Shown here: positions 14,258 through 23,588 of the stretch, piece after piece
How positions within the stretch are numbered: position 1 is the stretch's first letter
How the letters are laid out: each line of letters starts with the position of its first letter
Source: a virus
Virus record (IMG/VR): IMGVR_UViG_3300032931_000523
Location: 1 to 35,452 of that record
Direction: 5' to 3' (one strand)
DNA length: 35,452 nt
Notes under the pieces: generated by a model
The model's database searches: none
The model's input: only the letters and a program-made list of their open reading frames with translations
Told to the model about the DNA's origin: nothing
Made by a program: the position numbers and the translations under genes

Positions 14258-14748
14258 CCGAATACGGTAGCTTCGGCGTAGATTTCAAGGACTTTGAGAA
14301 AAAGTTTTTCGAGTACGCTTTGAAGACCGCACCCGAAGCTGCTGAAAGGGGGATGTGGGAGGCTTTACGGGCACTTAAGGCCGATTGTGACAACGTCTAC
14401 CCTAAAACGCCGCTCCTCGAAGGGAATCTCAGGGGAGATTATACGTTGGTCCTGGAGGGAATTACACAAAGCAAGGCTGAGGAAAAAACGGGGGGTAGGG
14501 GCAAGGACCACCATCAGAGCGGGGTTTCGGCGGTGCAGCATGCCGCCGAAATCATCACTAAAGTAGTTTTCCGCATGCCCTATGCGGCAAAATGGCACGA
14601 GGCCATAGATAAAACCTGGGAGGAGGGCGGAATTAAATGGTCCGAATCCGGGGCCGGGCCGAAATATTGCGAATCGAAAATGATGTATTTCGCGAAAAAA
14701 TATATAGGGATCGTCGCGTCGGCGATTAAGGCCGTGACGGGGAGATGA
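14254..14748 (+). CDS. HK97 gp10-like neck/tail-completion protein
   Basis: ATG 14254 is preferred, with GGAGG 10 bases upstream and the ATGA overlap, giving 164 residues. The pattern DFEKKFFEYALKTAPEAAERGMW, then PKTPLLEGNLRGDYTL, and PYAAKWHEAI is characteristic of HK97 gp10-like proteins, in which the S/T-G-x-L-R-x-S and P-Y-A-x-x-x-H-E elements recur. These act at the head-tail joint or tail completion. The function is well supported by order and motif. Confidence 0.72.
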   Translation: MTEYGSFGVDFKDFEKKFFEYALKTAPEAAERGMWEALRALKADCDNVYPKTPLLEGNLRGDYTLVLEGITQSKAEEKTGGRGKDHHQSGVSAVQHAAEIITKVVFRMPYAAKWHEAIDKTWEEGGIKWSESGAGPKYCESKMMYFAKKYIGIVASAIKAVTGR

Positions 14749-14749
14749 C

Positions 14750-15175
14750 GTGCTGAAAGAGCTGGCCGCGTGGATTCGTGACCGCGTCAACGCTCTGGGA
14801 ACCGTACCCGTCCTTGTCCTCGGCACGAACGTCCAGGTTGGATTCCGCGCTCAGGACGCCCCGATCCGCTGCCATACGCTCCTGGATTCCGGCGGGCCGG
14901 CCGACTTCGATCTTCCTTATCGTACGGACATGATGCTCCAGGTAATGACGCGAGCCGGGAAATACGAATACCAAGAAGCTCGGGATGACGCTTGGGCGAT
15001 TTACAGCGCCATTGAAGGAACGTCCGGTTGGACGATCGGGCCGCTTGTCTCCGGGGGCCGGCGGTACAAGATCTGGTCCGTCAGCGCACTGGCTAAGCCA
15101 CAGTATCTGGGCATGGATGAAAAAGGATACCCGGAATTTTCAACGAATTTTCTTATCACGGCGAGTCCGTTATGA
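14750..15175 (+). CDS. Tail terminator/minor tail-completion protein
   Basis: The 141-residue protein starts with GTG one base after the gp10-like stop. It has LKELAAWIRDRV at the start, FRAQDAPIRCHTLLDSGGP in the middle, and a beta-rich second half with YQEARDDAWAIYSAI. This resembles the phage minor capsid/tail terminator family whose ring caps the tail tube before joining the head. Position directly before the tail tube gene supports it. Confidence 0.62.
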   Translation: MLKELAAWIRDRVNALGTVPVLVLGTNVQVGFRAQDAPIRCHTLLDSGGPADFDLPYRTDMMLQVMTRAGKYEYQEARDDAWAIYSAIEGTSGWTIGPLVSGGRRYKIWSVSALAKPQYLGMDEKGYPEFSTNFLITASPL

Positions 15176-15237
15176 GTAAAATAGTAACGAATGGGCCGAG
15201 AGCCCTTCGGGATAAAGACTTAGGAGGTCAAATATGA
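15172..15237 (+). CDS. Possible 21-residue coupling peptide between tail genes
   Basis: An ATG at 15172 overlaps the terminator-protein stop as ATGA, and its own stop at 15235-15237 overlaps the tail tube start as ATGA. The frame encodes MSKIVTNGPRALRDKDLGGQ plus one Ile. It contains the AGGAGG ribosome site of the tail tube gene. The double ATGA arrangement could occur by chance but is what a translational-coupling leader would look like. The initiating ribosome site is weak. Confidence 0.3.
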   Translation: MSKIVTNGPRALRDKDLGGQI

Positions 15238-15746
15238 GTGGATTTCCTCTGGGCGAAGTAGGCCCCTGCCAGATCAAATTCGGCGGGGTAGACCTGGGCT
15301 ACACGAAAGGCGGGACGACGTTCGAGCACAAGGAGGAGACCGTCAAGATCACCTACGATCAGACGGGCAAGAACGTGCAGAACATCATCGGGATCGGCGG
15401 ATCGGCGATCGTCAAGACGGCGTTGGCCAACCCCACCCTGGCGCAGCTGGAGGCCCTTATTCCGGGGGCCATAATTGATGTTGACGGGATGCTTGTAAAA
15501 GTATCCGTCGGCGTCGATAAACGCGCCCTGGCTAAGGAGTTGATTCTTACCATCATGGACGGGGACGTACCCTCTACGGACCCGGATGCGACCCTGGTCA
15601 TCTTCAAGGCCGTTCCGACCTACGAGGGGAATTTGAAGTTCGACGATTCATCCCAACGGTCGCACGCCATTACCTTTGAAGCTCTTCCGGACGATCTTTC
15701 CACCAACCTCAACGGCCTGTATCGTTTCGGTCTTCCGTCCGCGTAA
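15234..15746 (+). CDS. Major tail tube protein
   Basis: The 170-residue beta-rich protein has PCQIKFGGVDLGYTKGGTTF near the start and a repeated strand pattern through KAVPTYEGNLKFDDSSQRSH. It lies between the tail terminator and the frameshifted chaperone pair, the invariant place of the siphovirus tail tube gene. TAGGAGG is 7 bases upstream, a near-ideal site expected for an abundant protein. The assignment is by order and fold type. Confidence 0.8.
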   Translation: MSGFPLGEVGPCQIKFGGVDLGYTKGGTTFEHKEETVKITYDQTGKNVQNIIGIGGSAIVKTALANPTLAQLEALIPGAIIDVDGMLVKVSVGVDKRALAKELILTIMDGDVPSTDPDATLVIFKAVPTYEGNLKFDDSSQRSHAITFEALPDDLSTNLNGLYRFGLPSA

Positions 15747-15762
15747 TTCCGGTAATGACGCC

Positions 15763-16113
15763 ATGCCGAAATTTAAGATTGAAACGTCTCTATTCGAGCC
15801 GGTGACGATCGAGGTTGAGGGCGGGCGAACTTATACATCCGTTCCGCTTTCGCCCTTTCTGATCCGGGAGGCCGCAAAGATCGAGGAACAAAGGAAAGCC
15901 GGGACACTGGATGAGACAACCGCTACTACTCAACAGGTCGCACTCATTTTCGGGTTAGAATCAAAGGACGTCGAGACGATTGATGTCCGGATTCTAATTC
16001 AGATTCTGGAATATGCGACGGGTGCTATGATGGGCGGGAAGGCCGGAAGTATTGCGGTAGAGGCAACGGCCGAAAAAAACGTATCGAAGCCCGAGGCCGT
16101 ATCCTTGCCCTGA
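15763..16113 (+). CDS. Tail assembly chaperone, short form (G-like)
   Basis: The 116-residue protein lies between tail tube and tape measure, the standard chaperone position. It begins PKFKIETSLFEPVTIEVEGG and carries a helical centre. Its final ten codons are replaced in the frameshifted form, because the slippery heptamer lies at 16074-16080. Such chaperones coat the tape measure until tube subunits polymerise. Ending at TGA 16111-16113, it would be the major product. Confidence 0.78.
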   Translation: MPKFKIETSLFEPVTIEVEGGRTYTSVPLSPFLIREAAKIEEQRKAGTLDETTATTQQVALIFGLESKDVETIDVRILIQILEYATGAMMGGKAGSIAVEATAEKNVSKPEAVSLP

Positions 16114-16379
16114 TTTGGGAGGAATTCCCCGGGTTTTCGTATTCGGAATTGTTGAATCAGGACATTCGGGATCAAAGTTTCTGGTTCCGGGCGGCCCAAA
16201 AGAGGATGTTGAATAGGAGGATCGACGCGCTCCGAATGTCGCGGATGCCGTGGGAGGACGGCGATGTCGTAAAGGAAGAAATGGATGGTCTTTTTCGCGC
16301 ACTTGATACGCTGGAAGGCCCAAAGGAAAAACGTTACGCTAAAACATGGAAGGAAGCGATAGGCAAACGCAAAGGATAA
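15763..16379 (+). CDS. Tail assembly chaperone, -1 frameshift fusion (G-T-like)
   Basis: Reading slips back one base at A AAA AAC (16074-16080). The zero-frame codons are GAA AAA AAC; after slipping, translation continues CGT ATC GAA GCC. The new frame is open to 16379 and encodes LALIWEEFPGFSYSELLNQD and a basic/helical tail ending KEAIGKRKG. The fusion totals about 205 residues. The downstream frame has no good start of its own, supporting the fusion. Conserved frameshifting between tube and tape measure genes is well known in siphoviruses, where the fusion binds the tape measure. Confidence 0.85.
16074..16080 (+). promoter_or_regulatory. Programmed -1 ribosomal frameshift site A AAA AAC
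   Basis: The heptamer is in the correct X XXY YYZ phase relative to the upstream frame and is one of the most efficient slippery sequences in bacteria. It lies 31 bases before the zero-frame stop. I did not identify a convincing downstream pseudoknot or internal Shine-Dalgarno stimulator by eye. Confidence 0.85.
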
Positions 16380-16385
16380 ACGAAG

Positions 16386-19250
16386 ATGGCATTTGACGCC
16401 GGGGCAGTTGAAGCTCGTATGCGGTTGGCCTTGGATGAATGGAAAGCATCCATCGAAAGCGTAAAGGCCGACGAGAAAACCCTAACCGGGTCCGCTAAAA
16501 ATATAGATGCCGCCTTTACGGCCATGGGGACCCAGATGGCCATTACCGGTGGCGTCATGGTTGCCGCTGTCGTCGGCATTACGCAAAAGACTGCGGTAGC
16601 CGAAGAGAAAATGGGGGATTTGGCTAAGTCGTTAGGGATGGGAATAGAAAAGCTCACGGCCCTGAAACTAACCGCCGAATTGGGAATGATCTCGCTCGAA
16701 GAAATGGGGGGCTCGTTAGGGATTCTTAACCGGAACATGGCCGACGCGGTCAGCGGGTCCGTCCAGGCTCAGGACAAATTCGGCCTACTCGGAATCGCCA
16801 CTAAGGATCTAACGGACGGGAAGGGCGGTTTAAAAGACACCGACCAGGTCCTGATGATCATCGCCGACCGATTCAAACTGATGCCGGACGGCCCGGCCAA
16901 GGTCGCCGCGGCCATGGAACTCATGGGCCGTGGCGGAAAAGCGATGATCCCGGTTTTAAACGACGGGTCCGAAGCCATCAAACAACAAATGGAGCGGACC
17001 CGGGAGCTGGGCGGAGTCATGACAAAGGACGGGATCCGCTCGGCCGAAGACTATGTTAGAGCCCAAAAAGAACTTGGAATTTCCATGGACGCCACGACAA
17101 GAACATTGGGACAAGCGCTGATGCCGCTGATTACGGATTTTATGAAAAAGGCGACGGACATCGCTACGGCCGTCCGGAATTGGGCAAAGGAACACCCGGC
17201 CCTGGCAAAGACCGTAATGGAGACAGCCCTGGGCCTGGGCTCGATGCTCGTTGGGATGGGAGGGGCGCTGCTGATGCTTCCGCAATTGCTCAAGGGGCTT
17301 GAGGCCATGAAGACCGTGGCCGGAGCCGGCGGCGTCGGCGGAGCCCTTACGAAGATTGGCGCCGTGGCGGCTACGGCTTTTGTCGGCTGGCAAATCGGCC
17401 GGGCTGTCGGGGAACTTACCGGCCTGGATGAATGGTTGCAAAAAGTTTACGACAAAGCCTTTAAATTATTGGGGATTATCAAAGAACACAACGTCGAATA
17501 TGGGACCGGCCATGCGGCTGCCTACGCAACGCAGCAGGAGACCATTGGGAAGGCTTTTGACCTGACCGGAAAGCACGCGAAAACATACCACGAGGCCCTG
17601 GATCTGCTGGTCGAGGTTTACAAGAAAAATAAAACGACGGGATCCGAGGCGCTGGATGCCCTGGTCAAGGCCCACGGTACGGCGAACGAAGCGGTAGAAA
17701 AACATACCATCAAAATCATCAACAATAAAGAGGCTCTTGAGGCGGCCAAAAAGGCCCAGGAGGAATGGGCTGCGTTCCTGAGCAGCGTCGGAATTCAGAG
17801 CCAGGAGGACATGAGCAAGGCCCATGAATTTTGTCGGAAGGCGGTCTCATATCTTGAGGACCAATACAAGACCGGCAAGATCGGAATCCTCGAATATACG
17901 GAAGCCCATAAAAAACTGAATGAAAAAATGTGGGAGACGGGGACCGCCTTGGCGACCGCCCTGCCGCCTTCCAGAAATATGCATGATGTCTGGGACAAGA
18001 TGCCCAAGGTGATCGGATCGGCGAATTATGCCTTCGGCACTCTGGATGACAAGCTGGATGCTGTAGCCCACGAGATGGGAATCAGTACTACGACCCTCAA
18101 GGCGTATATTTATGAGTTGCAAAGGTTACAGCTCGGAATCCTAGGTTTCCATTTACCTCCATTCCCGGGATGGCCGAAGGAGGAAATAAAGACCGCCGTA
18201 ACGAATCCGGTTTCCGAGGCATTTGCCGGTCTTTACAATAACATCGCCCAGGGATTCGGGGATACCTTCCAGAAATTTGTGGAGACCTGGAGCGTCGACA
18301 AGCTACTGAAGCTCGACATTGATTTCAAGGCGTTCTTCAAAGACCTTTGGGGTAACATTAAAGAGTCCTTTTTCACGATGATCGGCGAGCTGACGACCAA
18401 ATGGGTCAAAGGATTCCTGGAGAACATCCTAGTCAAGAAAACGAGCGAGGCCGCAGCGAACGCGGCGACAAGTATGACTAGTATGGCTACAACGACGGGC
18501 TCGGCGCTAAGCGGGTTGGGGACCCTAGTCGCCGGAATCGCCTCGACGATCGCTACGGTCATAACAACATTGGCCACGGGGATCGCCACTGCTTTGGTGA
18601 CCTTAGCAACAGCCGTCGCTACAGCGGCCACGATCCTGGCGGCGGCGGCCGTGCCGCTTTTGATAGTCGGGGCGATCGCAATCGCCATCTTTGCCGGATT
18701 CAAAGCCATTGAAAGCCTTTTCGGCGGAGGCGGCGGAAAGCAGACGGACGTTACCTATTGGTTGAAATTAATGTGGGCGGACGGGAAGGAGCTGCACGAT
18801 TGGATCATCAACCTTCCGGCTGCTTACTTTAATACCTGGCACAATTTCTTTTTCGGGACGGAATGGGCAACCCGGGAAACCGTCAACGTCCTTTATGCCA
18901 TTAAGGATTTTTTAGGGCCGATGCTCGGCGCCCTGCAATCGATCGACAGCCAAATTTCAAAACTACGGGGAGCGGCGAGCGGCGCGATTTCGACACAGAC
19001 CGAAATGCTCGTCGTTCACGGTACGCCCAGCATTCCGGAAGTGACGCTGCCGATGCCCGGGCTCCAGCGGCTCGTCCGGGAGGGCGGAGGTAGCGGAGGG
19101 ACCGTTATGTTCAACGCCCAATTTAACGTTAGTACGCTCGATGCTGATTCCTTCCGGGAGACGGTCCGGAGAAAAATAGGACCGGAGATCGTCGAATGGA
19201 TTCGGACAAACGTTGGCAAGCGGCTTATCGCCGACGCCTTGGGGGTTTAA
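16386..19250 (+). CDS. Tail tape measure protein
   Basis: The 954-residue protein is the longest in the window and follows the chaperones. The N-terminal part has long helices and a tape-measure-like region (TQMAITGGVMVAAVVGITQK, then EKMGDLAKSLGMGIEKLTAL). A very hydrophobic Ala/Thr/Val/Ile-rich stretch at about residues 711-771 could insert in the host membrane during DNA entry. The C-terminus is Gly-rich then beta. By the usual 0.15 nm per residue the tail would be about 140 nm. A large part of the opposite strand is open by composition only. Confidence 0.9.
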   Translation: MAFDAGAVEARMRLALDEWKASIESVKADEKTLTGSAKNIDAAFTAMGTQMAITGGVMVAAVVGITQKTAVAEEKMGDLAKSLGMGIEKLTALKLTAELGMISLEEMGGSLGILNRNMADAVSGSVQAQDKFGLLGIATKDLTDGKGGLKDTDQVLMIIADRFKLMPDGPAKVAAAMELMGRGGKAMIPVLNDGSEAIKQQMERTRELGGVMTKDGIRSAEDYVRAQKELGISMDATTRTLGQALMPLITDFMKKATDIATAVRNWAKEHPALAKTVMETALGLGSMLVGMGGALLMLPQLLKGLEAMKTVAGAGGVGGALTKIGAVAATAFVGWQIGRAVGELTGLDEWLQKVYDKAFKLLGIIKEHNVEYGTGHAAAYATQQETIGKAFDLTGKHAKTYHEALDLLVEVYKKNKTTGSEALDALVKAHGTANEAVEKHTIKIINNKEALEAAKKAQEEWAAFLSSVGIQSQEDMSKAHEFCRKAVSYLEDQYKTGKIGILEYTEAHKKLNEKMWETGTALATALPPSRNMHDVWDKMPKVIGSANYAFGTLDDKLDAVAHEMGISTTTLKAYIYELQRLQLGILGFHLPPFPGWPKEEIKTAVTNPVSEAFAGLYNNIAQGFGDTFQKFVETWSVDKLLKLDIDFKAFFKDLWGNIKESFFTMIGELTTKWVKGFLENILVKKTSEAAANAATSMTSMATTTGSALSGLGTLVAGIASTIATVITTLATGIATALVTLATAVATAATILAAAAVPLLIVGAIAIAIFAGFKAIESLFGGGGGKQTDVTYWLKLMWADGKELHDWIINLPAAYFNTWHNFFFGTEWATRETVNVLYAIKDFLGPMLGALQSIDSQISKLRGAASGAISTQTEMLVVHGTPSIPEVTLPMPGLQRLVREGGGSGGTVMFNAQFNVSTLDADSFRETVRRKIGPEIVEWIRTNVGKRLIADALGV

Positions 19251-19251
19251 A

Positions 19252-20025
19252 ATGGGTTTTGATTATTCGGCTACCAACCTTTTGACCGCCGTGACCCTGG
19301 TCTCGGTTTCGACCGAAAACACAATCTATCCGAAAGAAAACCTTTACGATGACCGACCTTCGAAGCCTTTTTATTGGACCTCGAAACTTGCCCAGGAGAT
19401 CATCATCGACCTCGGTGCCACCCCGCCTCTTCTCGAATTGATCGCCATTTTTAACCATACCCTGATGCAAGCCGCGACGATCACCGTCGAGGCGAACAAC
19501 GCCGGATTTCCGGGCGCTCCGTTGCAGTCTTGGAGTCCGGCCTGGCGGGAATATGATTTTTATTTCAGGCCGTTGGATACTTTCAGATATTGGCGCGTTT
19601 ACATCGATGATCCGACCAACCCGCTCATCCCCAGAATCGGGGAGCTTTGGCTTGGATCTGTTTCTCAATTCATACAAGCTTACGTTCAGGACGGACAGGC
19701 GGACGGAAAGACTTTCCACGCTGATGAAAAGCAGACTGGCTACGGCCAGGATTGGGATGTCTATTTCTCCGAACAAAAGGAATTCAAGCTCCAGATCAAA
19801 CACGTCAACGACCCGGCCGTGGTAGACGAAATCGAGACCTTCCTGACGTCGATCGCCGGACCGGCCGGCCGTTTTGTTTTGATTCCGGATACCCGATATG
19901 CGCATGTTTATTTCGTCAAAGTAGTCGGCAGCCCGGCAGCCCAACGTCCGATTTACGGGGACTGCGAACTGCGGGAATGGGCTCTGACCCTCCGGGAGCT
20001 GACGCGGGGGATAACGCTTTTATGA
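19252..20025 (+). CDS. Distal-tail-like protein with discoidin-like domain
   Basis: ATG 19252 follows the tape measure stop by one base and gives 257 residues. The first half has a galactose-binding/discoidin-like pattern (WTSKLAQEIIIDLGA, IAIFNHTLMQAATITVEANN, FRYWRVYIDDPTN, LGSV) seen in distal tail and fibre proteins. The second half (FHADEKQTGYGQDWDVYFSE and on) is likely the tail-attachment domain. The role as distal tail or tail-tip hub adaptor is inferred from position. Confidence 0.58.
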   Translation: MGFDYSATNLLTAVTLVSVSTENTIYPKENLYDDRPSKPFYWTSKLAQEIIIDLGATPPLLELIAIFNHTLMQAATITVEANNAGFPGAPLQSWSPAWREYDFYFRPLDTFRYWRVYIDDPTNPLIPRIGELWLGSVSQFIQAYVQDGQADGKTFHADEKQTGYGQDWDVYFSEQKEFKLQIKHVNDPAVVDEIETFLTSIAGPAGRFVLIPDTRYAHVYFVKVVGSPAAQRPIYGDCELREWALTLRELTRGITLL

Positions 20026-20780
20026 ATGTCCACGATGAACTCCAGGAACTCCGGGGAAAAATCTCCGACCTGAATTGGCGGCTGAATGCGGCGCGGGCGT
20101 CGATCGTTCCGGCAACCGATCCAATACAATTCGCTTTTATGGATCATTTTTCTGACGCGGATATAAATTTTTGGTACAAGCAGATAAACAACGCGGCCGG
20201 GAAAACGATCACAGAGCCGGCCGGGTCGGACATCGTTTTTACGATCACGGCGGGAGTCGACGCCCGATGGACGCTAGGAACAAATAATCTGGCGCCTCAC
20301 CTTTGCCTGGGCAACCCCGGCTTTCCCTATTACATTGAAACGAAGATCTCGGCCAGCTCGATACTTCCTGCGGATACGATTCAAGCCGGGGTCTATGTCG
20401 GGAGCGGAGAATCGACAGGCGCAAATCAGACCGTCATGTTTGGATATTCTCTAAATCCCGCCAATCTTGGATATTGGTTCAACGACGGAGCGGCCGGAAA
20501 CCCTCGAGGCCCGATCGGATTCCCGGCTTATTTGCGAATGCGGGTGAGCGGAGCCCCTGGGCAAGGGTCCGGATATCGGATCAGCGCCCAATATTCCTCG
20601 GACGGGATCGCCTGGACGACTTACCAAAGCGTCCTCGGGATAGATTGGTACTGGTGGGGATCGACAACTTATTCCTACAACCTCGGCCTTTTCGTCCGGA
20701 ATTGGGGTGCCTTTCCGGGCTGCATAATTAATTTTGATTATCTTCGCATCTATCGAGATTTTGGACCCGGGGGTTCATGA
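20022..20780 (+). CDS. Tail-tip protein with a concanavalin-like/DUF1349-type beta-sandwich
   Basis: Starting at the ATGA-overlapping ATG, the product has 252 residues. A short N-terminal helix (DELQELRGKISDLNWRLNAA) probably trimerises or docks. The rest is a beta-sandwich: FMDHFSDADINFWYK, ARWTLGTN, YRISAQYSSDGIAWTTYQSV, and an INFDYLRIYRDFGPG end. The phrase pattern is common in LamG/DUF1349-like carbohydrate-binding domains. A role in binding host surface glycans is plausible but not shown. Confidence 0.5.
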   Translation: MNVHDELQELRGKISDLNWRLNAARASIVPATDPIQFAFMDHFSDADINFWYKQINNAAGKTITEPAGSDIVFTITAGVDARWTLGTNNLAPHLCLGNPGFPYYIETKISASSILPADTIQAGVYVGSGESTGANQTVMFGYSLNPANLGYWFNDGAAGNPRGPIGFPAYLRMRVSGAPGQGSGYRISAQYSSDGIAWTTYQSVLGIDWYWWGSTTYSYNLGLFVRNWGAFPGCIINFDYLRIYRDFGPGGS

Positions 20781-23578
20781 TGACGATTCCCTATCGTGAG
20801 TGGCTGAACTTCCAGCATTGGAGCGCCCATTACTCGTCTACCGCCGGATATGATGATTCGCGGCCAAATTGGATCCCGGGCCGCGAAAATTTCTGCAAAG
20901 CAGGATGGCGGAGGACAAACGCCGCTCCGAATGTCTATACGGAATGGAGGGGCCTAGCCCGCCCGATTAATAATTTTTCCGTTGATCTTGTAAACCTGAA
21001 CGTCTGCATCGATTTTCAAGCCGACGTTTTTGAGCAGCTAAGTACTCGAACGGCCGCTGGGGTTACGCACGTTCATATCAAAAATGAAGCTTCCTACTTT
21101 CCGGCCTCGCCCAATACATGGGATTCGGTTTTGGCAGATGCGGTCCTTTATGATGGGTTCAATTATTGGTGCGGGATTGCGCAAGTCCCCCTTCTGATAG
21201 TAAATGACTACGCCGTAGCTTTGGGGCCGGGCGTCCCGTCGCCCAGCGGCCAATGGAACCAACCCTATACTACGATAACAACCCGTACCTACGGTTGCCG
21301 CTATAAAGCGGGGCTCGGGCCGGACGTTTGGATGAACAAATGGCAATATGAGAATCACGGCCTTCTTTTGGGCTTAATAAACCCGGCGGGGGCTCCCGCT
21401 GCCGGAGAAGAAATAACTTTCAACTTTACTTTAAAAGCGTATCGGCTTTATTATCTAAATCCCGTCGTTAATTCCCTTTCCCGGCCTTGGGTACCTCCGG
21501 CCGGAGGGGTCGAACTCAAGCTCTACGGCGTCGGATTCCATATCGGCGATGCCGAGCTTGAGGATACAACCTACAACATCTTCAACGCCCATCCGCCCGG
21601 CGGTTGGAAGGATGACGTTTATCACATTCAATTTGAGGGGCTGCAAGGGCAGGGGAATTACTTACTCCATAGTTTCGCCGGGGATTTCACGGTCGATTCC
21701 AATGTCCAAATTACGATCCCGGCGGCGAAGATGCCCGCCCTTCCGCTGGGTTCTTACCAAATTTATTTAATGAAAGATAGGGCGGCTTTTGAGGGCGGCG
21801 GTCCGGGAGTCGGTTCCGCCTATGCTTACGCCGGGGACTGGAGGGCAGAGACGACGGGGCGGCTTTATCGCGGTACTCGCCTCATTCTCTACTCGGGCGT
21901 TCCCGGTGTCGGCAAAAAGAAACCGACAATCTTTACCAAGTGGCGCTGGAAGAAATACGGCGGCGGGGTAGACGCCTACTACGCTCCGATCGACACGATT
22001 ACGCCCAATATTTTTTACGACGGCCGGATCCTGACCATGAGTGCCCTAACCCGGGCCATCTCGGACAAGGGCGGCTTTTATACTTCGAGCGATATGGATG
22101 TCGAGCTGGCCAACGCGGACAAGGAATTCTCGAAACTCCTGGCCGAATATTTTTTGAAGAATCAGATCGTTGAACTTTTCTACGGCTGGGCAGACCAGCC
22201 GGAGGGCTGGAAGACCGCCGCCTCGGTTTTGATCGTCGACGATTACAGCCGGCCCGGGTCGGTTTTCAAGGCCCGGCTCCGGGACATTACTACCAAATAT
22301 TTCAAGAAAAAAATCCCGCTCTACCGAGTCACCCTGGCCGAATACCCGAACGCCCACAAGAACGTTTTGAACAAGCCGATGCCCGAGGTTTTGGGCAACG
22401 CGGCCTATTCGATCGCCGGCCAGGGCGGCGCGGTCGAGGCCCTCTGCGTTGACACGGTCAATTATAAATGGCTGGCGGCCCGGGGATCGCTCCAGGAAAT
22501 ACCGGCCGTTTATATTGACGGCGGCCTTTGTCCCGCCGGCCCTCCTTATTATACAATTTCCTACGATGACGGCGGCCGGACTTACATTAACATCAACCCG
22601 ATTTTATGTGATACCGACGCTAAGGTCACATTTAACGCGAAGGGATACAGTTATGCGCCTTGGGACAGCGCCGGCGGGTTTGTCCAGAACCCGGCTTACG
22701 TTTTAGGATTTTTCCTGGGCTTCCTGGTTGAGGTACCGGAAGATTTCCTGGATTTCGATTCGCTGGACGCCTTGGCCGCGAAATTCACTGCCGGCGGTGA
22801 GGACACATCCGGCTTTCTGGTTCTGCAGGGCGAACAGGACAGCGAGACTATTACCGAAGAGTTACTCTTCACCATGGGTGCCCAAAGCGCTTTTGACCGG
22901 AGCGGCCGTTTTTATGTTGAGCGGAAGGATCTCTCGGTTCTGGCGACAAGCCTTTTTATTTTTTCCCAAATCGATACTCTCGGCCATCCGGATTTCAATT
23001 ACAACCTGAAATCGGCCATCAACCGGATGCGCTACCGTTGGACATACAGCCCGGCCGGGGATACCTATGCCGGCGGAGCGGAAGCGATTCGCCAAAGCTC
23101 GATAACCGACTTCGAGCAGCAGCTTGAGAGCGCGGACTTCATTGATTTCAAATGGACTACGAGTTCGACCTGGGCTGCGAAGCGAGCGGAGGAGGAACTT
23201 CTCAAATGGGGGTACGGCCAGCCTCAGATTTCCTTCGACTTGCCGCTGGCCTGGATAGATGATCTGGACATCCTGACCAATTTTCGGCTCCAGGATCCCT
23301 TCGGCCTGAGCCGGATCGGCGCCGGCGAAATAGGCCGCTATTGCTACGTCTCAAGCTTCACGGCCGACTTTCTGGGTGCCCGTCTTTCGATCCAGGCGAT
23401 GGACCTAAGCTGGATTTTGAGGCAATATCTAATCTGCGGGGATGAGAACGCCCTGCCGGCGAATTGGGCGAACGCGACGGATGAGGAGAGAATCTGGGCT
23501 TTTGCCTGTGATGAGATAACCGGCCGCTTTGCTGACGGAGAGCCGGGCAAAAAAGCGGCTGACGAAAATATGGTTTAG
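20777..23578 (+). CDS. Large tail-tip / hub protein
   Basis: The 933-residue protein follows the two smaller tip proteins. The N-terminal 230 residues are aromatic-rich and beta, suggesting a binding domain. The middle has an Ig/TIG-like segment (VELKLYGVGFHIGDAEL, residues about 238-254). The C-terminal half resembles the phage tail-hub proteins that line the central channel, with repeated ADADKEFSKLL-like and TEELLFTMGAQSAFDRSGRF patterns. It most likely closes the tail tube and carries receptor contact. No enzyme motif is visible. Confidence 0.6.
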   Translation: MMTIPYREWLNFQHWSAHYSSTAGYDDSRPNWIPGRENFCKAGWRRTNAAPNVYTEWRGLARPINNFSVDLVNLNVCIDFQADVFEQLSTRTAAGVTHVHIKNEASYFPASPNTWDSVLADAVLYDGFNYWCGIAQVPLLIVNDYAVALGPGVPSPSGQWNQPYTTITTRTYGCRYKAGLGPDVWMNKWQYENHGLLLGLINPAGAPAAGEEITFNFTLKAYRLYYLNPVVNSLSRPWVPPAGGVELKLYGVGFHIGDAELEDTTYNIFNAHPPGGWKDDVYHIQFEGLQGQGNYLLHSFAGDFTVDSNVQITIPAAKMPALPLGSYQIYLMKDRAAFEGGGPGVGSAYAYAGDWRAETTGRLYRGTRLILYSGVPGVGKKKPTIFTKWRWKKYGGGVDAYYAPIDTITPNIFYDGRILTMSALTRAISDKGGFYTSSDMDVELANADKEFSKLLAEYFLKNQIVELFYGWADQPEGWKTAASVLIVDDYSRPGSVFKARLRDITTKYFKKKIPLYRVTLAEYPNAHKNVLNKPMPEVLGNAAYSIAGQGGAVEALCVDTVNYKWLAARGSLQEIPAVYIDGGLCPAGPPYYTISYDDGGRTYININPILCDTDAKVTFNAKGYSYAPWDSAGGFVQNPAYVLGFFLGFLVEVPEDFLDFDSLDALAAKFTAGGEDTSGFLVLQGEQDSETITEELLFTMGAQSAFDRSGRFYVERKDLSVLATSLFIFSQIDTLGHPDFNYNLKSAINRMRYRWTYSPAGDTYAGGAEAIRQSSITDFEQQLESADFIDFKWTTSSTWAAKRAEEELLKWGYGQPQISFDLPLAWIDDLDILTNFRLQDPFGLSRIGAGEIGRYCYVSSFTADFLGARLSIQAMDLSWILRQYLICGDENALPANWANATDEERIWAFACDEITGRFADGEPGKKAADENMV

Positions 23579-23588
23579 GAGAAATTCA

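Noticed and set aside
16334-18709. Several long minus-strand frames opposite the tape measure gene
   Set aside because: They mirror Ala/Thr/Ile-rich coding on the plus strand, are strongly biased and lack start signals.
19225-19944. Open frame of 239 codons on the minus strand
   Set aside because: It lies wholly opposite the distal-tail-like gene, has no ribosome site or coupling, and its Arg/Gly-rich composition follows from the codon bias of the plus-strand gene.
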